Assembly: GCA_025357175.1 (NCBI GenBank)
Contig: JANXPS010000014.1
Coordinates: 1-7,682, forward strand
Origin: Deltaproteobacteria bacterium
Lineage (GTDB): Bacteria > Desulfobacterota > Deferrimicrobia > Deferrimicrobiales > Deferrimicrobiaceae
DNA length: 7,682 nt
Reading direction: 5' to 3'
Shown: in pieces, positions 1 to 5,871 of the stretch
Layout: each line of letters begins with the position of its first letter
Position numbering within the stretch: the stretch's first letter is position 1
The notes under the pieces: model-generated
Told to the model about the DNA's origin: nothing
The model's database searches: none
The model's input: only the letters and a program-made list of their open reading frames with translations
Made by a program: the position numbers and the translations under genes

Positions 1-1
1 G

Positions 2-34
2 ACGATGGCCGACTGGGTTCGCGCCGCCAAGTAG
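2..34 (+). CDS. C-terminal tail of an unidentified protein (partial)
   Basis: The first bases read in frame as T-M-A-D-W-V-R-A-A-K followed by TAG at 32-34. This has the composition of a normal protein end, and no other gene claims the stretch. Only ten residues are visible, so the family cannot be named. The gene would run on the plus strand, converging on the 3' end of nrdJ 134 bp away. The call rests on an open frame of very short length and could be chance. Confidence 0.35.
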   Translation, partial: TMADWVRAAK

Positions 35-168
35 GGCCGCGGGACACGCTCTCAGCTTCGAGGCGTCAACTCCAGGAACATTGCGGTCTTCTCGCGGCGG
101 AACGTGGCGAGAAATGCGGGCTAGCATCCCCCCGGTTTCGGTCGGGTGGGTGGTGCGTGTCGTTTATT
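35..168. other. Convergent intergenic gap with one hairpin, no clear terminator
   Basis: This 134-bp stretch lies between the end of the upstream plus-strand gene and the TAG stop of nrdJ. It contains a perfect 7-bp inverted repeat, TTCTCGC (89-95) and GCGAGAA (107-113), around an 11-nt loop. There is no T-run on either side, so it does not look like a standard intrinsic terminator. It could be a weak or factor-assisted 3' structure for either gene. No small gene is supported here. Confidence 0.4.
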
Positions 169-2613
169 CTAGCACTCGGAGAAGCCGCAGGAGCGGCACT
201 TGAGGCAGCCTTCCTGCCGCTCGACCTGGCTTCCGCAGTCGGGGCAGGCGCCGCGCGCGATCTCGTCGCTCGCGTTCTTCTTGCGGGTGAGCGTGGCGTT
301 GGCCGCGGCCGCCGCCACCTCGCCGGGCGACTTGGACGTGGCGCCCGCGAACAGCTTGTCGACGCTCTCGACGTACCACTCGATGGCCTTGGCGACCGCG
401 TCGGCGCACGACAGGATCTTGTCGCCGTTTCCGCCCCACGACGGAAGGTGGCACGAGATGCCCTTGAGCTGCTTGATGATCGTGTCGGGCTGGACGCCGG
501 AACGCAGCGCAAGCGACACGAGCCGGCCGATGGCCTCGGACTGCGACGCCGCGCAGCCGCCCGCCTTGCCCATCTGGTTGAACACCTCGAAGATGCCCTG
601 CTCGTCGCGGTTGATCGTGACGTACAGCTTGCCGCAGCTCGTGGCGATCTCGCGGGTGACGCCGATCAGCGTGTCGGGGCGGGGGCGGGGGGAAACGAAT
701 CCGCCCACTTCCTGAACCGCCGCATTGACCGCGGCTGTCACGGGGGCCTCTTTCGTGTTGACCCCGCCGATGTTGAGCACCTGCTCGTCGCGGCTCTTGT
801 CGCGGTATACGGTGACGCCCTTGCAGCCGAGCTTGTAGGAGAGGATGAACACCTTGCGGATGTCGTCGCGCGTGGCGTCGGAGGGGAAGTTGACGGTCTT
901 TGAGACCGCGTTGTCGACGTATTTCTGGTAGGCGGCCTGCATCCGCAGGTGCGCCTCGGGGGAGATGTCGTGCGCGGTGACGTAGACACGCTTGATGTCT
1001 TCCGGGAGGCCTTCGATCGCGTGGAGCGAGCCCTCCTCGGAGATCTTCGTCATGAGCTCGACCGTGTAGAGGTCGCGGCGCTTCATCTCGGCTTCGAAGA
1101 GCGGATGCCCCTCGACGAGGTGGTCCTTGTCCATCACGTTGCGGACGTAGGACAGGGCGAAGACCGGCTCGATGCCGCTGGAGACGCCGGCGATGATGCT
1201 GATGGTGCCGGTCGGCGCGATGGTCGTGGTGGTCGCGTTGCGCCGGGGGACGTCGGACCGCTCGGGGAAGATGCTGACGGGGTAATTGGGAAACGCGCCC
1301 CGTTCCCGGGCCAGGTTGGCCGATGCGGCCTGCGACTCGTCCTGGATGAAGCTCATCACTTCCTGGCCGATGGCCAAGGCTTCGTCGGAATCGTAGGGGA
1401 TGCCGAGCCGGATGAGCATGTCGGCGAAGCCCATGACGCCCAACCCGATCTTGCGGTTGGATACCGTCATCTGGCGGATCTCGGCCAGCGGGTAGTTGTT
1501 CATGTCGATGACGTTGTCGAGGAAGTGGACGGAGTCGTGGACCGTCTTCTTCATCCGGTCGTAGTCGATCCGGGTGGAGCCGTTCTCACCGGCCAGCATC
1601 GTCAGCAGGTTGATCGAGCCCAGGTTGCAGCTTTCGTACGGGAGCAGCGGCTGTTCGCCGCAGGGATTGGTGCTCTCGATGGCGCCGATCTTGGGGGTCG
1701 GGTTATCGCGGTTGATCCGGTCGATGAAGATCATGCCCGGCTCGCCGTTCTTCCAGGCCGAGTCGACCATCTTCTCGAACACTTCGCGCGCCTTGAGGGT
1801 GCCCTCGGCCTGCCTGGAGTGCGGGTTGACGAGGCTGTATTCGGAGTCGGCCTCGACCGCCTTCATGAAATCCTCGGTCAGCGCGATCGAGATGTTGAAG
1901 TTGTTGAGCCGGTCGTTCTTGGCCTTGCAGGAAATGAACTCCATCACGTCGGGGTGGTCGACGCGCAGGATGCCCATGTTGGCTCCGCGCCGGGTGCCGC
2001 CCTGCTTGATGGTTTCGGTCGCCGCGTCGAAGACGGTCATGAACGAGATGGGGCCCGACGAGATGCCCTTGGTGGACTTGACGACGTCGTTCTTGGGCCG
2101 CAGCCGGGAGAAGGAGAAGCCGGTGCCCCCGCCGCTCTTGTGGATGAGGGCGGTGTGCTTGACCGCGTCGAAGATCGATTCCATCGAGTCCTCGACCGGC
2201 AGGACGAAGCACGCCGAGAGCTGCTGCAGCTCGCGTCCCGCGTTCATCAGCGTGGGGGAGTTGGGCAGGAATTCGAGCGTGGAGATCATCGCGTAGAACG
2301 TCTCCGCCCAGCGCAGCACCACCTCGGAGATGGCCCCGTAGTAGAGGCCGTCGGCGAGCGCGATGTTGAATGCGACCCGCGCGACCATCTCTTCGGGTGT
2401 TTCGACCGGGGTGCCGAGGTTGTCCTTTTTCAGGTAGCGTCGCTCGAGGACGGTGCGCGCGTTGTCGGAAATCGGCATGGGGCCGTACTTGGCCGCCATC
2501 GCCGCGACCCACTCGGCCGGCGGTTGCTCGTGGGAGGGCTTCGGGATGCGCGCGGAAAGGTCGACGCCGGACCCGGGCGCGGGGGATGCGGGGAAAGAGA
2601 CGTTCAGCTCCAT
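169..2613 (-). CDS. nrdJ: Adenosylcobalamin-dependent (class II) ribonucleoside-diphosphate reductase
   Basis: This 814-residue cytoplasmic enzyme reduces ribonucleotides to deoxyribonucleotides, using a thiyl radical generated from coenzyme B12, so it needs no oxygen. The active-site signature N316-P-C318-G-E320 gives the conserved Asn, radical Cys and Glu. C135 (in LSACF) and C329 (in ESCNL, 11 residues after the radical Cys) fit the substrate-reducing disulfide pair known from Thermotoga NrdJ. PTGTISIIAGVSSGIEP (about 467-483) is the phosphate-binding region. A TSCPD-type domain with TSCG near 658-661 follows. The tail carries six cysteines (C790, C793, C803, C806, C809, C814) as a zinc-ribbon/redox shuttle. 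No N-terminal ATP-cone is visible, so the classic dATP-inhibition domain seems absent. I chose the ATG at 2613 because GGAG lies 8 nt upstream and the promoter fits; a 39-residue upstream extension would read through that promoter. The ending is SEC-TAG. Confidence 0.96.
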   Translation of the reverse strand: MELNVSFPASPAPGSGVDLSARIPKPSHEQPPAEWVAAMAAKYGPMPISDNARTVLERRYLKKDNLGTPVETPEEMVARVAFNIALADGLYYGAISEVVLRWAETFYAMISTLEFLPNSPTLMNAGRELQQLSACFVLPVEDSMESIFDAVKHTALIHKSGGGTGFSFSRLRPKNDVVKSTKGISSGPISFMTVFDAATETIKQGGTRRGANMGILRVDHPDVMEFISCKAKNDRLNNFNISIALTEDFMKAVEADSEYSLVNPHSRQAEGTLKAREVFEKMVDSAWKNGEPGMIFIDRINRDNPTPKIGAIESTNPCGEQPLLPYESCNLGSINLLTMLAGENGSTRIDYDRMKKTVHDSVHFLDNVIDMNNYPLAEIRQMTVSNRKIGLGVMGFADMLIRLGIPYDSDEALAIGQEVMSFIQDESQAASANLARERGAFPNYPVSIFPERSDVPRRNATTTTIAPTGTISIIAGVSSGIEPVFALSYVRNVMDKDHLVEGHPLFEAEMKRRDLYTVELMTKISEEGSLHAIEGLPEDIKRVYVTAHDISPEAHLRMQAAYQKYVDNAVSKTVNFPSDATRDDIRKVFILSYKLGCKGVTVYRDKSRDEQVLNIGGVNTKEAPVTAAVNAAVQEVGGFVSPRPRPDTLIGVTREIATSCGKLYVTINRDEQGIFEVFNQMGKAGGCAASQSEAIGRLVSLALRSGVQPDTIIKQLKGISCHLPSWGGNGDKILSCADAVAKAIEWYVESVDKLFAGATSKSPGEVAAAAANATLTRKKNASDEIARGACPDCGSQVERQEGCLKCRSCGFSEC

Positions 2614-2621
2614 AAGTTTTG

Positions 2622-2625
2622 CTCC
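2622..2625 (-). promoter_or_regulatory. Ribosome binding site of nrdJ (fixes the start)
   Basis: On the minus strand GGAG is followed by 8 nt and then the ATG at 2613. This favours the 814-residue start over in-frame upstream ATGs, which lie before or inside the promoter. Confidence 0.75.
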
Positions 2626-2648
2626 GTCCGGTAAATGTGAAAGAAAAA

Positions 2649-2695
2649 ATCGCCTATGTTGTGGTGTCGCTGGGCAGGAATACAAGATATGGGGG
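2649..2695 (-). promoter_or_regulatory. Candidate NrdR operator pair over the nrdJ promoter
   Basis: NrdR is the nucleotide-sensing repressor of ribonucleotide reductase genes; its box consensus is roughly acaCwAtATaTwGtgt, normally as two boxes about 31-32 bp apart. Read on the minus strand, 2695-2680 is CCCCCATATCTTGTAT, matching 11 of 16 positions with core ATAT-C-TTGT, and it covers the -10. A second, half-conserved site at 2664-2649 starts with CCACAACATA; its left half matches well and its right half does not. The two starts are exactly 31 bp apart with 15 bp between them. The spacing and promoter overlap make the call plausible, but the second box is degenerate. Confidence 0.5.
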
Positions 2696-2712
2696 CTATC
2701 GAGCGCTGTCAA
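2684..2712 (-). promoter_or_regulatory. Sigma70-type promoter of nrdJ
   Basis: The minus strand shows a perfect -35 TTGACA (2712-2707), a 17-nt spacer and a -10 TATCTT (2689-2684). Transcription should begin near 2677, giving a leader of about 65 nt. That is too short for an adenosylcobalamin riboswitch, which might have been expected upstream of a B12-dependent enzyme. A NrdR-like site overlaps the -10. Confidence 0.75.
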
Positions 2713-2998
2713 GGGAAAGGCGGCACTCATCGTCCGAAATTTCTAACCCTGCGGATTTCCCGCGATTTCCGGCCGGCCGACACGGTCCGCCGCATGCCCC
2801 TCCCGGTGGAAATCCCTGTGGACGGACCCACGTCCCGTGAGGTTAACTGCCCGAATATGCATCGTATTATTTCGATGCCTCCACCCTCTATCCAGTATAA
2901 CGCCTCCGCGCGCCGCGCAGACCCCGCTTTTCCCATTTCCCCGGCGCATGCCGGAAGGACGGATGGGGCGTCCCCGTTTCCTTTCCGGAATTTTCGGC
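2713..2998. other. Divergent intergenic region between nrdJ and the cytochrome gene
   Basis: No gene is supported in this part of the 479-bp gap. It contains a small hairpin, GCATCG (2859-2864) and CGATGC (2873-2878), with an AT-rich 8-nt loop. A loose inverted repeat, GGTCCG (2784-2789) and CGGACC (2823-2828), is also present. A TATAAC hexamer at 2896-2901 resembles a -10 but lacks a convincing -35. Any of these could belong to the control region of the cytochrome gene, but none is strong. Confidence 0.4.
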
Positions 2999-3028
2999 TT
3001 GATTCGCGTGGCGGTTGTGCTGTATCTA
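2999..3028 (+). promoter_or_regulatory. Possible sigma70-type promoter of the cytochrome gene
   Basis: TTGATT (2999-3004) and TATCTA (3023-3028) are 18 nt apart on the plus strand. Transcription would start near 3035, giving a leader of just under 60 nt. Both hexamers deviate from consensus, so the assignment is tentative. No -24/-12 (sigma54) element with correct spacing was seen here. Confidence 0.4.
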
Positions 3029-3074
3029 TTACTGTTCGAAAATCCTCAGGCGATACCTTACCCAACATATTCTT

Positions 3075-3087
3075 AAGGAGAAGGGAG
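3075..3087 (+). promoter_or_regulatory. Ribosome binding site of the cytochrome gene
   Basis: A purine-rich tract holds two Shine-Dalgarno-like cores, AAGGAG (3075-3080) and AAGGGAG (3081-3087). The second is 5 nt before the ATG at 3093. It supports this ATG, which also begins a proper signal peptide, over the longer frame from 3015. Confidence 0.8.
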
Positions 3088-3092
3088 AAGAA

Positions 3093-5078
3093 ATGTTTCC
3101 CAGTTACATGAGGCGCGCGGCAAGCCGCATCGCCCTGGCCGCCCTGCTCGCGTTCTGCCTGGCCATGCTGCCGGCCGCCGCGATGGCGGTCACCAACGAC
3201 GACTGTTTCGGCTGCCACAGCGAGAAGAGCATGTCCGCGTCCGACGCAGGCCTGAAGGAGGGCGGCCCCGCGCCCGTCAAGCGCGACGTCCCCGAAAGCC
3301 CGGTCATCACGTTCCAGGTCGACAAGGACAAGTTCGCCAAGTCGGTTCACGCGGGCATGTCGTGCACCGACTGCCACACCGACATCGGCAAGGAACTGCC
3401 CCACACCGCCCACCTCAAGAAGGTCGAGTGCGCCGGTTGCCACGCCGAAGCCGCCAAGGTGTTTTCCCAAAGCCGCCACGTCGTGCTGCACGCGGGCGTC
3501 AGCGCGGCCAATCCGCCGCGCTGCGCAGATTGCCACGGCGCGCACGACATCCTCAAGGCCAAGGACGACAACTCCTACGTCAGCTTCAAGAACGTGTCCA
3601 AGACCTGCATGCGTTGCCACGGCGCCACCGATGCGGCGCGCATCTCCGGCATCCCGATCCCCGGCGCCGGCAAGATGTACGAAAAGAGCGTCCACTACAA
3701 GAAGCTGCTCGCGGGCGACAGCTCGGTCGCGACCTGCGTGTCGTGCCACGGCTCCCATAACGTGAAAGACCGCCTCGATCCCGAGTCGCCGATCTTCCGC
3801 ACCAACATCCCCAAGACGTGCGGCCAGTGCCACGACACCGGCGACTGGGCCCAGAGCATCCACGGCACCGCCTTCATGCGCGGCGTGCCCGACGCCCCGG
3901 GCTGCATCGACTGCCACGGAGACCACAACATCCGCGGCAAGGAAGACAAGCTCACGATCGCCGCCATCGTCTCCACGAATGCGTGTCCCTCGTGCCACGG
4001 CGCTGACAAGATGGCCGCCAAGTACGGCGTTTCCGTCGAAAAGGTCAAGGGCTACAAGGAAAGCTTCCACGGCCTCTCCGAAGCGCTGGGCGACGCACGC
4101 GTCGCCACCTGCGCCGACTGCCACACCGGCCACAAGGTCTACCCCGAAAGCGACTCGCGCTCCTCGATCAACGACAACAACCTCGTCGCGACCTGCGGGA
4201 AGTGCCACGTCGGCATCAAGGACTTCGCGGCCCAGGGCAACATCCACGTCGGTCCGGGCGGCACCGGTTCCTGGATCAAGGACTTCGTCAAGAAGCTTTA
4301 CTTCTTCCTGATCATCGGCACGATCGGCGGCATGGCCGCGCACAACGGCCTCGACTTCTTCCGCAAGATGCGCAACCGCTACCTGGCGCGGGTCAATGCG
4401 CCCGGCTACTTCGAGCGGCTCAACGCGCCCGAGCGGCTCCAGCATTTCCTCACGCTGTCGACGTTCATAACGCTGGTCATCACCGGCTTCGCGCTGAAAT
4501 ACAAGTGGTCGCTGCCCTTCGCCTCCGACGCGGTCAACTCGATCGGCCGGGGCCTGCTCCACCGCACGGCGGCCGTCATCATGATCGGCGCGTCGCTCTA
4601 CCACCTGTGGTACATCATCACCACCGAGCGAGGCCGCAAGCAGTTCTACCAGATGCTGCCGGCGCCCAAGGATCTCCGCGACATCTTCGACATGCTGCAG
4701 TTCTACCTCGGCATCAAGGACCACGGTCCCCGCTGCGGCCGCTTCAGCTACATCGAGAAGATGGAATATCTCGCCCTCCTGTGGGGAACGATCGTCATGA
4801 TCGCGACCGGCTTCCTGCTCTGGTTCGCAACCGCAGCGCTCAAGCACCTGCCGATGTGGGCGCTCGACGTCGCGACGCTGGTCCATTACTACGAGGCGAT
4901 CCTGGCCACGCTGGCCATCATCGTCTGGCACTTCTACTATGTGTTCATCAACCCCGACTTCGCGCCGATGGCCTTCACGTGGATCGACGGGAAGCTGACG
5001 CGCGAGCAGATGGAGCACGAGCACCCGCTCGAGCTCGACGAAGTCGAAGGCAGGAAGCCCGGATCCTCGCACCACTGA
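3093..5078 (+). CDS. Eleven-heme cytochrome c fused to a diheme cytochrome b domain (CbcL-like inner-membrane quinol oxidase)
   Basis: The 661-residue protein starts with a signal peptide (M1-A32, basic MRRAASR then a hydrophobic core, likely cut after AMA). Eleven CxxCH c-heme sites follow, with first Cys at 38, 91, 113, 144, 172, 215, 243, 271, 298, 340 and 368. Thirteen further histidines in this domain could supply distal ligands. A membrane segment (about 402-418) leads to a basic cytoplasmic stretch. Four more helices follow (about 451-469, 489-511, 560-580, 595-619) in a b561/FdnI-type domain. H451, H490 or H504, H598 and H613 fit the two b-heme ligand sets, including the 14-15 residue His spacing in the last helix. 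Known parallel: Geobacter CbcL joins a multiheme c domain to a HydC/FdnI-like b domain and passes quinol electrons to the periplasm for Fe(III) respiration; I recall nine c-hemes there, against eleven here. Function is inferred from architecture. The gene stands alone with its own terminator. Confidence 0.92.
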   Translation: MFPSYMRRAASRIALAALLAFCLAMLPAAAMAVTNDDCFGCHSEKSMSASDAGLKEGGPAPVKRDVPESPVITFQVDKDKFAKSVHAGMSCTDCHTDIGKELPHTAHLKKVECAGCHAEAAKVFSQSRHVVLHAGVSAANPPRCADCHGAHDILKAKDDNSYVSFKNVSKTCMRCHGATDAARISGIPIPGAGKMYEKSVHYKKLLAGDSSVATCVSCHGSHNVKDRLDPESPIFRTNIPKTCGQCHDTGDWAQSIHGTAFMRGVPDAPGCIDCHGDHNIRGKEDKLTIAAIVSTNACPSCHGADKMAAKYGVSVEKVKGYKESFHGLSEALGDARVATCADCHTGHKVYPESDSRSSINDNNLVATCGKCHVGIKDFAAQGNIHVGPGGTGSWIKDFVKKLYFFLIIGTIGGMAAHNGLDFFRKMRNRYLARVNAPGYFERLNAPERLQHFLTLSTFITLVITGFALKYKWSLPFASDAVNSIGRGLLHRTAAVIMIGASLYHLWYIITTERGRKQFYQMLPAPKDLRDIFDMLQFYLGIKDHGPRCGRFSYIEKMEYLALLWGTIVMIATGFLLWFATAALKHLPMWALDVATLVHYYEAILATLAIIVWHFYYVFINPDFAPMAFTWIDGKLTREQMEHEHPLELDEVEGRKPGSSHH

Positions 5079-5104
5079 TCGCCGGTCTCATAAGGCCTGA
5101 AATG

Positions 5105-5139
5105 AAAAGGGGCGCTCCCGAAAGGGGCGCCCCTTTTTT
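5105..5139 (+). terminator. Intrinsic terminator of the cytochrome gene
   Basis: AAAAGGGGCGC (5105-5115) pairs with GCGCCCCTTTT (5127-5137). Inside, past a single bulged T, CCC-GAAA-GGG closes with a GNRA tetraloop. A run of six T (5134-5139) follows. It starts 27 nt after the TGA stop. With only four T on the opposite strand it could also weakly stop minus-strand transcription. Confidence 0.95.
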
Positions 5140-5215
5140 CGTTGCCGATTCACAATCAGATGCCCGGATCCATGAAGCTCACAGAGGGGGCGAGTGCTCG
5201 GCGCTTAACAGCGGA

Positions 5216-5366
5216 TCGGCCCGTTACTCCCCGGCTAGCGCCACGCGGGGGCCCCTTCCCGGGGGACGCCTTGCTCGGGCATCCCTGCCCTCCCTGCGGC
5301 TCCATACCCCTCGCGCCGCCATCCCTGGCGGCTACACCCGCTCGGGGCACAGGCCCCCGTCCAGGG
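5216..5366 (+). repeat. Structured repeat element, copy A
   Basis: This is one of two diverged copies; the other lies inverted at 5642-5839. Shared blocks with copy B (minus strand): 5216-5249 (30 of 34 identical), 5252-5302 (43 of 51) and 5340-5359 (18 of 20). Proposed fold: outer helix 5253-5265 with 5354-5366 (10 of 13 paired); hairpin GGGCA-TCCC-TGCCC (5277-5290); hairpin GCCGCCA-TCCC-TGGCGGC (5315-5332); and an alternative hairpin GGGGC-ACAG-GCCCC (5344-5357) that competes with the outer helix. It lies downstream of the cytochrome gene in the same sense but beyond its terminator. The family is not recognised; it may be a palindromic mobile repeat or a structured RNA. Confidence 0.8.
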
Positions 5367-5379
5367 ACCCCCGCTTAGT

Positions 5380-5412
5380 CGTACGCCCGGGAGCGTGAGG
5401 CCTCGGCGTACG
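5380..5412. repeat. Perfect 8-bp inverted repeat beside element A
   Basis: CGTACGCC (5380-5387) is perfectly repeated in inverse as GGCGTACG (5405-5412). The 17-nt loop includes the palindrome GAGGCCTC (5397-5404). It sits just outside copy A, and I found no counterpart beside copy B, so it is probably not part of the shared element. There is no T-run, so it is not a standard terminator. Confidence 0.55.
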
Positions 5413-5451
5413 GCACCCCCAAAACGCTACTTCGGTGGGAAATGCCTGCAA

Positions 5452-5472
5452 GAAGCGAATTCTAGTCGCTTC
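5452..5472. repeat. Perfect 7-bp hairpin in the spacer between the repeats
   Basis: GAAGCGA (5452-5458) and TCGCTTC (5466-5472) enclose the 7-nt loop ATTCTAG. It lies in the roughly 275-bp spacer between copies A and B. Nothing else in the spacer looks coding or RNA-like to me. Confidence 0.45.
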
Positions 5473-5641
5473 CGTCGCGGATGCGGAATTGGGTCTTCGT
5501 TTACTCCCGGCGCCGGTCATAACGGCTCATCCTCGTGAACCGCGCGAGGCTTGCTCTGGGAATTTTCGCATCGATTTCGTGGAAGCTGTGCGTGAGGGCA
5601 ATGGTCGTCGCTCACCCCGGCCTGCGCAGCGTCGCAGGGTG

Positions 5642-5839
5642 CCCTTTTCCGTGGGCGTGTGCCCCGAGCGTTCTGGGGCGCTATGGATAGCGCCGCGAGC
5701 CTGGGCACCCGAGGTGCAGCGAAGGCAGGGATGCCTGAGCAAGCCGTCCCACGGAAAGGGGTACCCGAGACGCCAAGCATGCCGGGTAACCGGCGACGAC
5801 CTCTACCCGCGTGGGGCAAGCCGGAGAGCAACGGGCCGA
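5642..5839 (-). repeat. Structured repeat element, copy B (inverted)
   Basis: This is the second copy, reading on the minus strand from 5839 to 5642. Its outer helix is nearly perfect: in plus-strand coordinates 5642-5655 pairs with 5748-5760 over 13 bp with one bulge. Inside lie AGGCA-TCCC-TGCCT (5736-5723) and GGCGCTA-TCCA-TAGCGCC (5694-5677). A further hairpin, GGGC-ACAC-GCCC (5664-5653), competes with the outer helix. Compared with copy A it carries a 44-nt segment (5762-5805) with an extra hairpin, GCCGG-TTAC-CCGGC. It begins 32 bp after the gcvH stop in the same sense, with no terminator between, so it may be transcribed as the gcvH 3' end. Confidence 0.8.
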
Positions 5840-5871
5840 GACGATACAGTGAGGGGGTAGAGCGAGGCCGG

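Larger units (their letters stand above)
5140..5871. other. Convergent gene-free region carrying two structured repeats
   Basis: Between the terminator and the stop codon of gcvH there are 732 bp without a convincing gene. Open frames here are short and biased in composition (rich in Pro, Arg, Ser, Gly). They run across palindromes, and copy B has a stop codon near its start where copy A stays open. The content is instead two inverted copies of a structured element plus a spacer with its own hairpins, described separately. Confidence 0.7.

Noticed and set aside
949..2634. Long open frame (561 codons) on the plus strand opposite nrdJ
   Set aside because: It is an antisense shadow of a high-GC gene. 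nrdJ on the other strand has full family motifs, while this frame has biased composition and no recognisable domain.
2614..2683. Cobalamin riboswitch upstream of nrdJ
   Set aside because: The predicted leader is only about 65 nt and shows no B12-box-like element.
2896..2901. TATAAC as a -10 of a second cytochrome promoter
   Set aside because: No acceptable -35 hexamer lies 16-19 nt upstream.
3009..3030. Sigma54 promoter upstream of the cytochrome gene
   Set aside because: TGGC is present, but the GC of a -12 element is 7 nt away instead of the required 10.
2727..5075. 782-codon minus-strand open frame opposite the cytochrome gene
   Set aside because: The opposite strand encodes eleven CxxCH sites and a complete cytochrome b domain. 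The antisense frame is an artefact of GC-rich codon use.
5142..5378. Small plus-strand ORF across repeat copy A
   Set aside because: It runs through palindromes, is rich in Pro, Gly and Arg, and the equivalent frame in copy B has an early stop. The substitutions track base pairing, not codons.
5203..5412. Integron attC-like site
   Set aside because: GCTTAAC at 5203-5209 fits one core-site pattern, but no matching GTTRRRY partner at the correct end was found, and no integrase or cassette is present.
5435..5860. Overlapping small ORFs on both strands across copy B
   Set aside because: Several frames are open at once in a GC-rich palindromic region, with no ribosome site and no recognisable protein.
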